NCBI GenBank assembly: GCA_947561395.2
Contig: OX387190.1
Location: 13,510,858 to 13,574,857 of the forward strand
Reading direction: 5' to 3'
Source: Buxus sempervirens
Taxonomy: Eukaryota > Streptophyta > Magnoliopsida > Buxales > Buxaceae
Length of the DNA: 64,000 bases
In this document: in pieces, positions 42,604-54,125 of the stretch
How positions within the stretch are numbered: position 1 is the stretch's first letter
Layout: the number at the start of each line of letters is the position of its first letter
Made by a program: the position numbers and the translations under genes
Notes under the pieces: generated by a model
What the model was told of the DNA's origin: nothing
What the model saw: the letters and a program-made list of their open reading frames with translations, nothing else
Databases searched by the model: none

Positions 42604-44989
42604 TGTAAGACCCTGATTTTTGGTAAGGTCTTTTTTTATTTATTTTATTTATTATTATTAAAATATAGTTGTTTGCTTGTTAACCTAAGTGGATGCGGGA
42701 ACATGTAGGGTTTCCAGTGGGCGAGCATGCATAGGATCAAGGACTTTAAAGAGTTTGTCGAGCGGCAATACGTATGGGCGCGTACAAGGTAAATATACAA
42801 AAAGGGAAAGTTAGGTTTTGGTTTATAGAATACTCGTATGAATACTTTTCGCAATACTTTTGTTTGCTGAAGAAGTTGGGTGACTTGGCGATTCGCGGCT
42901 CTGGTGTGGCAATTAGGGTTTCGCTGAGAAGAACGAGAGGTGCAAATAGCTGCGATCGGATAGTTCGAGTCGGAGATAGAGATTCAGTCGGTTAACTACT
43001 CTCGCGAGCAAGGGATATATCAGCTACAGTCGCATCCTCGTGCGCAGCCGGAAATCGTGATCGGCCGGTTGTGGAATAAGCTTTTATTCTGGGATAAGCG
43101 TATACGGGTGAGTAGCATTGATTTACAACTGAGGTTTTGTGTTTATTCGTGAGTTTATTCTGATGCATGAGTGATTTCTGAGCTTTCTGGGTTTTCTGGA
43201 ATACCATGAGTCCGAACATGAGATTGAAATTCAACTTGAAATTAAATGTGTTTAGATTAAATCCAAAACTGGTGGGGAAGTATTCTGGGAACATTGGGAG
43301 TGTATTGGAACAATCACAGACCGAAACAAATCGGCCAGACATAGAGATCTCGAAATAACAGAGACTCAAAAATCGTAGAGGGTATCCGCCGAGTTGGCGC
43401 CCACTCGCGCTCACTTAGGAGGTAGGCGCCCTATTGAAACACTACTATCCACCAAGCTGGCGCCCACTTGGCTCTCAGCTCGCGCACACTTAAAAACCAT
43501 GCGCGAGTCTCACACGAAGCCGACGCCCCATCTCGCGCCCTTTTCCCGCTCAGCTCACGCCCACTTAGCGTCGAGTGAGCGCGTAGTCAAATTTTGTCTA
43601 TTTCCTATCCGCCGACTGGCGCTCACCTTGCGCTCACTTCAGGAAGTGAGCGCATACCCAATTTAACCTGCCGAAATTGATTCTTGACTGAACCAAGGGG
43701 GATTTTGATGTCTTGAGGTTTATACTACTTAACCAATCAATTGTTTGGTAACCTTGGAACCTGCATTACCTATTAAATTCCTAGAGGAAATTCTAGTGGC
43801 AAATTCTTAAAGGCTTCTCAGGATGAGTTTAGGTTATTTGTATATGTTGTGCTGGATACCAAAACACGAGGAGTTCCTAGTTTGTTTTCTCCTTGAATTT
43901 ATACACTGTTTTGATTGAGAAATTATTGACTTCTGGTTTCACTTGTTTGGAAAATTCTGAATGTATTGTCTTGGTATAAATAACTGTGTTTTGTATTCGA
44001 ATGGCATGGGTTGTGGAAATGGGAAAATACTGAAAGTATTTGAGATACTGCTTGGTCCAAAGGGACAGGTGATGAACTGTGATGAGCTATACATGATGTG
44101 GAATGAATGGTTTTACTTTGATGTTGGAATTGAGATTATACGATGTTTTACTGTTTTGGTTTAGCTTGTCCTGGATCCAGATGCTTAAGCTTAGTAATGT
44201 AATGTTATTGTTGGTTGTTGAAATTGCATGGCCTTGTGTGTTGCCACGACCGGGGGTAGAGCAGCCAGAAACCCTGAGTAGGCCTGGTTGTCAATGCAGA
44301 AACCCGGGGAGTAGGCCTGCATTGGACGACGAAACCCTGAGTAGGCCGTCATTTCAGAGTTTCCGAAACCCTGAGTAGGCCGGAACTGTGTACATGGAGG
44401 TGTGGAGTGTCTACTTGGAATGTTTAATTTATCAACTAAACGATAGTCATGACATTGACCAATCGATGTGTTGCCGTGCTTAACTGAGATGTGATTTGAC
44501 TGATTGAAACGGGTTTTGGTTTGAACTTGAAATTGAAGTTAGTTGTCTAATCGTACGGAATGTTTATCGATGCATAGTTTTGAACTGTCGTTAACTATTT
44601 CTGCATGCATGTACTACTCGCTAAGATATTCGTATCTCACTCTGTTGTTTTGTTTTGTTTTCAGATACTCGTGGTGAGGCGACTACTGGGGTAGATCCAC
44701 CTGAGGCTTATAGGGAGGAAGACTACTATTACCTTCCTTAGACTTGTAGGTTGTCTTGTTCTGAACTTGAGTAAATGGCATATTTGAGGTGTATTAAAGT
44801 CTATTTGGGGTTGAACTATATGATTCTAGTTAAGTTCTAAATGTTACATTCATGGATAAATCAATTTGTGCACTCTGACAGGTTATGGTTAGATGATTAT
44901 CCAGCGATCATAAATGATTAACGATCCTTGCCTAACCTCCGTGAGACGTGTTATATCTTTATTGAACAACACGGATCCGGGGCATTACA
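42604..44989 (+). mobile_element. 5' LTR of element E
   Basis: A 2,386-bp LTR running TGTAAGACCCTG ... GGGGCATTACA. It matches 51737-54120 with a few dozen differences by eye. It includes a GC-rich degenerate repeat (43385-43650) and the hairpin array at 44265-44385. The small open frames inside are not supported as genes. Confidence 0.95.
44265..44385 (+). repeat. Four hairpins with constant loop in 5' LTR of E
   Basis: Four copies of AAACCCTGAGTAGGC (one is AAACCCGGGGAGTAGGC) are enclosed by different complementary arms: CCAG/CTGG, CAATGCAG/CTGCATTG, GACG/CGTC and TTCCG/CGGAA. The loop is constant and the stems vary. The 3' LTR copy is at 53395-53515. Confidence 0.8.
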
Positions 44990-44993
44990 GAGA

Positions 44994-45005
44994 TGGTATC
45001 AGAGC
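44994..45005 (+). other. Primer binding site of element E (initiator Met tRNA)
   Basis: TGGTATCAGAGC, four bases after the LTR end. It is the classical complement of the plant initiator-Met tRNA 3' end. Confidence 0.95.
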
Positions 45006-45144
45006 CTCAAGTTGGAAAATTTGAGTTTCCTAGGTAGTATGACCATAGAAAACCCTGGGAAAATATTGTGCCTACGTTAGATAGAACCATGAGGATTAGA
45101 AGAGAGTTCCTAACTAACGTGGTATTTTGTACTTACAGGTATAC

Positions 45145-46314
45145 ATGGCCGGTAGAGGTAGACGTGCGAGGGCTGTGGATTGTCCAGAGGAGGATATGCC
45201 ACAGGAGCAGCCACCTGCACCACCACGGGGAGCCCCACCACCAGTGGAGGACATTTGGGCTGCGGTTGGCTCACTTGCCCACCGCCTTGCGATGGAGAGG
45301 GAGGAAAGGATGAGTCAAACTGGGAATGGAAATGGCCAGCGAAATGGTCATGGAGCTGCAGTGGACCAGCAGCGGGTGAGAGAGGAGTTGTCCTTGAGGG
45401 ACATCGATCAGTTCAGGAAGCTGACTGCCCCGCCGTTTTATGGAGTTCCAGATCCGTTGGAGGCGGAGAGCTGGGTGGCCAGAGTGGAGCGCATGTTTGA
45501 CACTATGGACTGTCCAGAGGACCGTAGGGTGAGACTGGCTACCTTCACCTTAGAGGGCGAGGCTCAGCATTGGTGGCAGTCATTGCGGAGACAAGCGGTA
45601 GATGGGATACAGATGACTTGGGACCAGTTCAGGCAGGTCTTCTATGAGCAGTATTTCTCGGCAGAGGTGAGGTTGCAGAAGGAGAGAAAGTTCATGGATA
45701 TCTCTCAGGGATCCTTGACCGTAGCACAGTATGAGGCTCGGTTCGCGGTTCTTTCTCGATTCGCTCACCATATAGTGCATGATGAGCAGAGGCGCACCCA
45801 GCATTTCGAGAGAGAACTGAGGGTAGACATCCGGTGCATGGTCTCGGTGCTGATGTGCACCAAATACTCTGATTTGGTGGGGAGAGCTTTGCGGGTAGAG
45901 AGAGAGATTAGAGATTCAGGGACCGAGCAGAGCAGAGTTAGGGCACAGTCGAGCGGCACAGAGACACGGATGGTCCCGGATAGGGACAAGAGACCGAGGA
46001 TCGATTATGGACAGAGAGATAGGAGAGGCTTGGGAGGTTGCTTCAGTTGCGGCCGATTTCACATCCCAGGTCCATGCGTGTCACCGCCAGGCGCGTGTTT
46101 CAGATGTGGCCAGCATGGGCATCGGGTTGCTGACTGTCCACACCCGAATACTTACCAGTTACTCAGGCCAGCCCTTACTGCACCCACGGATACCCGGTCG
46201 GCCGAGGCTTCGAGATTTCAGTATTCTAGACCCATGCCAGCACTACCAGCACCGCCGAGATTTCAGGGTCAGAGCAGTGGGGGATATCAGAGGCAGCGGG
46301 CACCACAGAGGTAG
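45145..46314 (+). CDS. Element E gag
   Basis: 389 residues from the ATG at 45145, which follows TTACAGGTATAC. A Gln/Pro-rich start precedes the gag core at about residues 80-230 (FRKLTAPPFYGVPDPLEAES ... GEAQHWWQSL). A Cys-rich region at residues 299-311 (CFSCGRFHIPGPC) and a CCHC zinc knuckle CFRCGQHGHRVADC (about 317-330) bind RNA. It ends at TAG 46312, where Gln codons surround the site. In related elements gag reads on into protease, so this stop probably reflects decay. Confidence 0.88.
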   Translation: MAGRGRRARAVDCPEEDMPQEQPPAPPRGAPPPVEDIWAAVGSLAHRLAMEREERMSQTGNGNGQRNGHGAAVDQQRVREELSLRDIDQFRKLTAPPFYGVPDPLEAESWVARVERMFDTMDCPEDRRVRLATFTLEGEAQHWWQSLRRQAVDGIQMTWDQFRQVFYEQYFSAEVRLQKERKFMDISQGSLTVAQYEARFAVLSRFAHHIVHDEQRRTQHFERELRVDIRCMVSVLMCTKYSDLVGRALRVEREIRDSGTEQSRVRAQSSGTETRMVPDRDKRPRIDYGQRDRRGLGGCFSCGRFHIPGPCVSPPGACFRCGQHGHRVADCPHPNTYQLLRPALTAPTDTRSAEASRFQYSRPMPALPAPPRFQGQSSGGYQRQRAPQR

Positions 46315-46524
46315 CAGGCACCTCAGAGGCAGCAGGCCCCACTCCCACGCCCTTAGTAGACTAGAGTGTATGCAATAGCAGCTCAGGAGGATGAGCCTGA
46401 GGGAGGGCATGTTGAGGAGGCTCGTGAGGAGGAGCCGGAGGCGCCACAGCTGGTTGGAGGTATTCTTTTCATTCATGGTAGATCAGCCATATGCTTATTT
46501 GATTCGGGTGCTTCTAGGTCTTTC
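46315..46524 (+). pseudogene. Element E protease, N-terminal fragment
   Basis: Continues the gag frame after stops at 46312 and near 46353. An acidic linker leads to the protease active site FDSGASRSF at about 46499-46524, where the solo LTR interrupts it. The remainder is at 48408 onward. Confidence 0.75.
46520..46524. repeat. Target site duplication CTTTC, left copy (solo LTR in E)
   Basis: Pairs with 48408-48412. The same duplication is seen as GAAAG at 62008-62012 in E2. Confidence 0.92.
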
Positions 46525-48407
46525 TGTAACGCCCCGAACCCGGGTCAGTGCAAACCGGCACCCGACCCGAACCCGGTTCGCTACAGTTAATATAAGCAAA
46601 GTAACATTTCATGCACGATAAAGCAACATCGATAAATCAGGCTCGCATAATCATTTATACCATTCATGAACACAAAACAGTTTGATAAACAGTTCTAGAA
46701 ATGATTTTCAGCAAGTTTTAATATAAGAACTCAATAGCCAAATTTGTAGCATAATCCATACATTGCCAGGATGTACTAAGCAGTCAAATCCAACCAATAT
46801 CCCAATCACATGCATCCCGCACGTGCACAATAATAATAATAATCATATCAAGTGTTATGTTTTCCGTGTCATTGTAGGACTCACAAAGTTAGATAAACCT
46901 TTTGAGATGATTCTCAACCAATTGCTATACCACCGTGCGACTTAGGTAATGATACTCAAGCCCCATGCAGCGCAGCTTAGACAAGAGCCGTAGTCACCGA
47001 CTTATTGCACACGTACCCATCAGAGTTGGCATGTACCACCAGCATGCAGCACCAGAATCAATACATGGAGGTGGTTGCTTATCCACATGTACAGGGAATC
47101 ACAAGCGGCTCACCGGGGTGTCCCTCCAGACATAGGACCTTCCCAGACAAACTAACTTGCAAAGGAAGCGCATCGCATATAGGAGTAACTCAACCCAAAT
47201 GACATATCCCTCAGCTATCTAGCTACGACTATGGATCCATAACCAGCTATGCCCACTAGACTCCAAAATTCCCTAAAGTATCATATTTCTATAAGGGTTG
47301 GTGCCTAGCGGCATATAATGGTTATATCTGTACATTCACTTCATTATTCAGTCATTCGGATTCTGAATTCTCTTTATAATGTCTTATGATTTATAATGCC
47401 ATTTAGAAGTGTTTAGATAATCAAATGGTAGTTAGGCTTTTCCAAAATCACATTTCTCATTTTCCTTCAAAACTTGGCAACTAATGTCCTAAATATCTCC
47501 CTAATTTGTTTTTCTGTAAAACAGGGATTTAGGTAGTTTATTTTGGTCTTAAAGTACCTTAATTAATCATTAAAATTGTCTAAAAATAGTTTAGAATTGA
47601 ATTAGGTTCGAAATTATGAAAAATTGGAAATTCTGCTGAGAGCGCCTGGGATCGCTCAGGATCGCTCCGGGCGGTCATCAGTCAGCGGTAGTGCAAATTC
47701 GAGCTCCCACGGTCCGTCGTCCCGCGGTCCACGGCGTCCTCAAATCTTTAACCAGCGCCTAAGATCGCCGATGAGCGCCTCGCACAGTCGAGGTCGGCGG
47801 TCTCACCAAATCGAGCAGAAACAGTTCTAAATCGTGATTTTTCTCGTCTAAACTCATTCTAATGTATTTCTAACATGCTTAGCTAACTAAATACAACATT
47901 ACATATCATAGAAACATGCATTGCGATTAAACAGAGGTAAATCCGAAATTTAAAACCAAAACGGTGTCACCTACCTCTATACGCTGATTCCTCCTTCTCT
48001 ATTCTGCACAATGGCGAAACTCCTGCACAGAGAAATCCTCTGGACGATGAACGCACGCCCAGCCCTTCCTTCTTCTTCTCCTTCTTCTTCCCTTGGTCGC
48101 TCGAACAGTCGTCGCTTGCAGCTCTTCAATACGCGCGACAATACATGTATAAGAATTAGGTTAATTCTTTATACATATTTATACCCCCTGATCCTATGCA
48201 TCTCCCATGCAACTCTTCTATACACCTTGCCCAATCAGAATACATACCTCGATATCTCACGATCGGACGGTCAGATCTGCGTCTAATTCTGGATCTCCGC
48301 TAAGTTGATCACCCCCTACAATATTAAAATGTTTCTATCAATCATAACTCTGGGTAATATTATTTACTAATTTAATTTATTATTTAAGGAAAATTCGGGG
48401 TTTTACA
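46525..48407 (-). mobile_element. Solo LTR inside the protease of element E
   Basis: The 1,883-bp unit runs TGTAACGCCCCGAACCC ... CGGGGTTTTACA on + with 5-bp duplications CTTTC. The termini are chromovirus-like in reverse (TGTAAAACCCC ... GGGGCGTTACA), so it is antiparallel to E. It has a GC-rich part near 47640-47810 (GATCGCTC and GCGGTCC motifs) but no gag, pol or PBS. The E2 copy carries the same LTR at the same site. Confidence 0.92.
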
Positions 48408-49744
48408 CTTTCATTTCTCCTTTTTGTGCATGCCGTATTGGTTTGGTTCCTTCCACACTCGAGTCTGAGTTACTTGTACACACACCGTTGGGGGAAGCCA
48501 CTAGAGTATAGACCGTATTTAGGGATTGCATGATCAGGTTGGGTTCCTTGGAGTTGCCAGGGGACTTGGTAGAACTGAAATTCGGGGAGTTTGATGTGAT
48601 TTTAGGCATTGATTGGCTTTTTCGACACCATGTGAGCATAGATTGCTATAGGGGTACCATTATGGTGTGTCAGCCAGTGCACTGTTTCCGCTATGAAGGG
48701 TTGAGAACGCAGATCAGTTTGGTAGCATCCACCGAGGTTGAGGAGACAGAGTCTGTGGCACTTAGTCTTTCTAGTGTGCCTGTAGGATCAGAGTTTGATG
48801 ACATATTCCCAGACGATTTACCGGGATTACCGCCACCTAGAGAGGTTGAGTTCAGTATACGACTCTTTCCTGGTACGGCACCTGTATCCAAACCTCCATA
48901 CAGAATGTCACAACCTGAAAATCACGAGATGAAGAAACAGTTGGATGAACTGGAAGCGAAGGGTTTTATTAGACCCAGTGTGTCACCATGGGGTGCACCG
49001 GTCCTGTTTGTCCAGAAGAAGGACGGGTCGATGCGGATGTGTATAGATTACCGCCAGTTGAATCAAGTCACTATCAAGAATAAGTATCCATTACCTCGGA
49101 TTGATGACTTGTTCGACCAGTTGAGGGGAGCTTCTTGGTTTTCTAAGATCGACCTGAGATCTGGATACCACCAGTTGAGAGTAGCCCCAGAGGATATAGA
49201 GAAGACGGCTTTCCGTACTCGATATGGGCACTACGAGTTTCTGGTTATGACTTTTGGGCTGACTAATGCCCCAGCTGTTTTCATGAACCTGATGAATCGG
49301 GTATTTCACACACACTTGGACAGCTTTGTGGTTGTGTTCATTGACGATATTCTAGTGTATTCTCGAAGTAGAGAGGATCATGTACGGTGCCTCCGAACTG
49401 TATTGCAGACATTGAGAGAGCACAAATTGTATGCCAAGTTCAGCAAGTGCCAATTTTGGTTAAGAGAAGTGAGTTTCTTGGGACATGTGATTTCGGGAAA
49501 TGGGATAGCAGTGGATCCAGCTAAGGTTCAGGCTGTGGCAGATTGGCCTAAACCTTCGTCGGTAACTGAGGTAGGGAGTTTCTTGGGAATGGCGGGTTAT
49601 TATAGAAGGTTCATCAAGAACTTTTCCCGAGTGGCGGCACCTTTATCTAACCTCACTAAGAAGGCTGTGAAGTTTGAGTGGGACGACAAGTGTGAGGCTA
49701 GCTTCCAAGAATTGAAGGGCAAACTGTCTCAGCTCCAGTCCTGA
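48408..49744 (+). pseudogene. Element E: protease remainder and reverse transcriptase
   Basis: After the solo LTR the frame has TAG at 48509, then is open from about 48530. The protease end [14 protein letters not shown] is followed by RT with [44 protein letters not shown] and catalytic FIDDIL near 49345. A one-base loss in the run before 49741 (CTGTCTCAGCTCC) shifts the frame and gives a TGA. E2 has the same frameshift and the same TAG, so both lesions predate the split of the two copies. Confidence 0.9.
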
Positions 49745-50880
49745 TTGTACCATCAGTGAGTGAGGGGTTTTCGATCTATTGTGATGCTTCTCGAGTAGGG
49801 TTGGGCTGTGTTTTGATGCAGCAGAGGCGTGTGGTAGCCTATGCTTCAAGGTTGCTACGCACTCATGAGAAGAATTATCCTACGCACGATCTAGAGTTGG
49901 CAGCGATTGTATTTGCACTTAAGTTGTGGAGGCACTATTTGATGGGAGCCCAATTCGAGATATTCTCATATCACAAGAGCCTGAGATATATATTTACCCA
50001 GAGAGAGCTGAATATGAGGCAAAGGAGATGGATGGATCTTCTAAAGGATTATGATTTCATGCTTCATTACCATCCGGGCAAGGCTAATGTAGTGGCAGAT
50101 GCACTGAGTCGTAGGTTTGCTTCCCAAGATGAGGTGGCCACACTAGCTAATTTCATGGCTAGTCAGTGCACTCTTGTTGATACGGTTGTAGATTGGCCTG
50201 GGGAGTTCAGCACTCATGGGCATGGATTGATCATGGCACGAGTTCAAGCAGAGCCAGAGTTGATTCAGCGTATTCGGGAGGGTCAGTTGGCAGATTCTGT
50301 TTTGTTACACATCAAGGGGTTAGTAGAGAAGGGTGATGAGGCCACGAAAGATTTTGATGTTCGGGATGGATTGGTGAGATTTCGAGGGCGGACTTGTGTT
50401 CCAAATAATGCTGAAGTCAAGGGATTGATCCTAGATGAGAGTCACAGATCCAAATATGCAATTCACCCCGGTAGTACCAAGATGTACAAGAATCTAAAGG
50501 CAGTATATTGGTGGTCAGGCATGAAGAAGGACACTGCGGAATATGTAGCAAAATGCCTTACTTGTCAACAAGTGAAGGTAGAGCATAGGAGACCTCCAGG
50601 TTTGATGCGACCTTTGCCGGTTCCTGAGTGGAAATGGGAACATATATCGATGGATTTTGTGAGTGGGCTACCGTCTACAGCTAAGAACCACAACGGCGTA
50701 TGGGTGATTGTGGATAGACTGACCAAATCAGCTCACTTTTTGCCTTACCAGACCACTCAGACCTTAGCATCTTTGGTTGAGCTGTATACTCGAGAGATAG
50801 TCCGGTTGCATGGGGTTCCAGTGTCCATAGTATCGGATAGGGATTCTCGGTTCACCTCGCATTTTTGGCAGTGTTTCTAG
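49745..50880 (+). pseudogene. Element E: RNase H and N-terminal integrase
   Basis: RNase H with [24 protein letters not shown] and [10 protein letters not shown]. The third catalytic Asp is Tyr here (FSYHKSL; FSDHKNL in E2), so activity is expected to be lost. The integrase zinc finger has H-x3-H and C-x2-C (CLTCQQ), with core Asp in SMDFVSGLP and Asp in [12 protein letters not shown] at 50878 probably replaced a Gln codon before the conserved EAMGTKL. Confidence 0.88.
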
Positions 50881-51696
50881 GAGGCCATGGGAACTAAGTT
50901 GAGCTTTAGTACTAGTTTCCACCCTCAGACCGATGGTCAGTCAGAGAGAACTATTCAGACTTTGGAGGACATGTTGAGATGTTGTGTCCTGGATTGGGGT
51001 GGCAATTGGAGTAAGTATTTACACTTAGCCGAATTCGCTTACAACAATAGCTATCAGGCTAGTATACAAATGGCACCCTATGAGGCACTTTATGGCAGGA
51101 TTTGTAGATCTCCCGTGTGTTGGGTGGAGGTAGGTGAGAAACAGTACTTTGGGCCTGAGATTATACGAGACAGCATGGAAAAGGTGAAGTTGATTAGACA
51201 CCGGTTGTTGACTGCACAGAGTCGCCAGAAATGTTATTCAGATACCCGACGGCGTGAGCTGAAATTTGAAGTGGGAGACCAAGTATTCTTGAAGATATCG
51301 CCTTCCAAAGGTATCTTGAGATTTGGGAAGAAAGGGAAGCTGTCTCCACGCTTTATTGGGCCATTTCAGATTGTGAAGGAGATCAACCCTATAGCTTATA
51401 AATTAGCCTTGCCAGGTCATTTGGTAGGAGTCCATGACGTGTTTCATATATCCATGCTGCAGCAGTACATAGCGGATCCTAGTCACGTGATAAATCCTGA
51501 ACCTTTAGTTATCCGAGAAGATTTGACATACGAAGAGAGGCCAGTTCAGATCTTAGACCGTCGAGAGCAGATTCTCCGCGCTAAAGTTGTTCCCTTAATG
51601 AACGTGTTATGGCAGAATCATACTATGGAAGAATGCACTTGGGAAGGTGAGGAAGAGATGAAGAAGAAGTATCCGGAATTATTTGTTCCTTCTTGA
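50881..51696 (+). pseudogene. Element E: integrase C-terminus and chromodomain
   Basis: The core Glu is in [17 protein letters not shown]. The [16 protein letters not shown] segment and a C-terminal chromodomain-like stretch ([20 protein letters not shown] ... CTWEGEEEM) follow. Chromodomains steer chromovirus integration toward heterochromatin. The stop at 51694 is followed by the clade-typical GAGGTAAATTTCGAGGACGA. Confidence 0.88.
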
Positions 51697-51724
51697 GGTA
51701 AATTTCGAGGACGAAATTTTTCGT

Positions 51725-51736
51725 AGGAGGGGAGAA
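51725..51736 (+). other. Polypurine tract of element E
   Basis: AGGAGGGGAGAA immediately before the 3' LTR start TGTAAGACCC. Confidence 0.9.
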
Positions 51737-54120
51737 TGTAAGACCCTGATTTTTGGTAAGGTCTTTTTTTTATTTATTTTATTTATTATTATTAAAATAT
51801 AGTTGTTTGCTTGTTAACCTAAGTGGATGCGGGAACATGTAGGGTTTCCAGTGGGCGAGCATGCATAGGACCAAGGACTTTAAAGAGTTTGTCGAGCGGC
51901 AATACATATGGGCGCGTACAAGGTAAATATACAAAAAGGGAAAGTTAGGTTTTGGTTTATAGAATACTCGTATGAATACTTTTGGCAATACTTTTGTTTG
52001 CTGAAGAAGTTGGGCGACTTGGCGATTCGCGGCTCTGGTGTGGCGATTAGGGTTTTGCTAAGAAGAACGAGAGCTGCAAATAGCTGCGATCGGATAGTTC
52101 GAGTCGGAGATAGAGATTCAGTCGGTTAACTAATCTCGCGAGCAAGGGATATATCAGCTACAGTCGCATCCTCGCGAGCAGCCGGAAATCGTGATTGGCC
52201 GGTTGTGGAATAAGCTTTTATTCTGGGATAAGCGTATACGGGTGAGTAGCATTGATTTACAACTGAGGTTTTGTGTTTTTCGTGAGTTTATTCTGATGCA
52301 TGAGTGATTTCTGAGCTTTCTGGGTTTCCTGGAATACCATGAGTCCGAACATGAGATTGAAATTCAACTTGAAATTAAATGTGTTTAGATTAAATCCAAA
52401 ACTGGTGGGGAAGTATTCTGGGAACATTGGGAGTGTATTGGAACAATCACAGAACGAAACAAATCGGCCAAACATAGAGATCTCGAAATAACAGAGACTC
52501 AAAAATCGTAGTGGGTATCCGCCGAGTTGGCGCCCACTCGCGCACACTTAGGAGGTAGGCGCCCTATTGAAACACTACTATCTGCCGAGCTGGCGCCCAC
52601 TTGGCGCTCAGCTCGCGCACACTTAAAAACCATGCGCGAGTCTCGCGCGAAGCCGGCGCCCATCTAGCGCCCTTTTCCCGCTTAGCTCACGTCCACTTAG
52701 AGTCGAGTGAGCGCGTAGTCAAATTTTGTCTGTTTCCTATCCGCCGACTGGTGCTCACCTTGCGCTCACTTTAGGAAGTGAGCGCATACCCAATTTAACC
52801 TGCCGAAAATGATTCTTGATTGAACCAAAGGGGATTTTGATGTCTTGAGGTTTATACTACTTAACCAATCAATTGTTTGGGAACCTTGGAACCTGCATTA
52901 CCTATTAAATTCCTAGAGGAAATTCTAGTGGCAAATTCTTAAAGGCTTCTCAGGATGAGTTTAGGTTATTTGTATATGTTGTGCTGGATACCAAAACACG
53001 AGGAGTTCCTAGTTTGTTTTCTCCTCGAATTTATACACTGTTTTGATTGAGAAATTATTGACTTCTGGTTTCACTTGTTTGGAAAATTCTGAATGTATTG
53101 TCTTGGTATAAATAACTGTGTTTTGTATTCGAATGGCATGGGTTGCGGAAATGAGAAAATACTGAAAGTATTTGAGATACTCCTTGGTCCAGAGGGACAG
53201 GTGATGAACTGTGATGAGTTATACATGATGTGGAATGAATGGTTTTACTTTGATGTTGGAATTGAGATTATACGATGTTTTACTATTTTGGTTTAGCTTG
53301 TCCTGGATCCAGATGCTTAAGCTTAGTAATGTAATGTTATTGTTGGTTGTTGAAATTGCATGGCCTTGTGTGTTGCCACGACCGGTGTAGAGCAGCCAGA
53401 AACCATGAGTAGGCCTGGTTGTCAATGCAGAAACCCGGGGAGTAGGCCTGCATTGGATGACGAAACCCTGAGTAGGCCGTCATTTCAGAGTTTCCGAAAC
53501 CCTGAGTAGGCCAGAACTGTGTACATGGAGGTGTGGAGTGTCTACTTGGCATGTTTAATTTATCAACTAAACGATAGTCATGACATTGACCAATCGATGT
53601 GTTGCTGTGCTTAACTGAGATGTGATTTGACTGATTGAAACGAGTTTTGGTTTGAACTTGAAATTGAAGTTAGTTGTTTAATCGTACGGAATGTTTATCG
53701 ATGCATAGTTTTGAACTGTGGTTAACTATTTCTGCATGCATGTGCTACTCGCTGAGATATTCGTATCTCACTCTATTGTTTTGTTTTGTTTTCAGATACT
53801 CGTTGTGAGGCAACTACTGGGGTAGATCCACCTGAGGCTTATAGGGAGGAAGACTACTATTACCTTCCTTAGACTTGTAGGTTGTCTTGTTCCGAACTTG
53901 AGTAAATGGCATATTTGAGGTGTATTAAAGTCTATTTGGGGTTGAACCATATGATTCTAGTTAAGTTCTAAATGTTACATTCATGGATAAATCAATTTGT
54001 GCACTCTGACAGGTTATAGTTAGATGATTATCCAGCAATCATAAATGATTAACGATCCTTGCCTAACCTCCGTGAGACGTGTTATATCTTTATTGAACAA
54101 CACGGATCCGGGGCATTACA
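51737..54120 (+). mobile_element. 3' LTR of element E
   Basis: A 2,384-bp LTR, same termini as the 5' LTR. Contains the hairpin array at 53395-53515, in which the last stem is weakened (CAGAA for CGGAA), and the GC-rich repeat at about 52510-52790. Followed directly by CAGCG. Confidence 0.95.
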
Positions 54121-54125
54121 CAGCG
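54121..54125. repeat. Target site duplication CAGCG, right copy (element E)
   Basis: Pairs with 42599-42603. Confidence 0.95.

Larger units (their letters stand above)
42604..54120 (+). mobile_element. Complete chromovirus element E (Tekay/Del-like, 11.5 kb)
   Basis: 5' LTR 42604-44989, PBS 44994, gag 45145, protease split by a solo LTR, RT, RNase H, integrase with chromodomain to 51696, polypurine tract 51725-51736, and 3' LTR 51737-54120. Target duplication is CAGCG. Long LTRs, the iMet PBS, the chromodomain and the downstream GGTAAATTTCGAGGACGAAA box fit the Tekay/Del clade. It is coding-dead (stops, frameshift, lost RNase H residue) but structurally complete. It sits in PMD1 of element C in the opposite orientation to that gene. 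Confidence 0.95.

Noticed and set aside
42774..43666. Short frames in the E LTR
   Set aside because: Lengths and stops differ between the 5' and 3' LTRs, and the GC-rich part is repetitive.
48011..48286. 91-codon frame in the solo LTR, open also in E2 (62409-62134)
   Set aside because: Present in both copies only because they are recent relatives; it spans a CTTCTTC repeat and matches no family I know.
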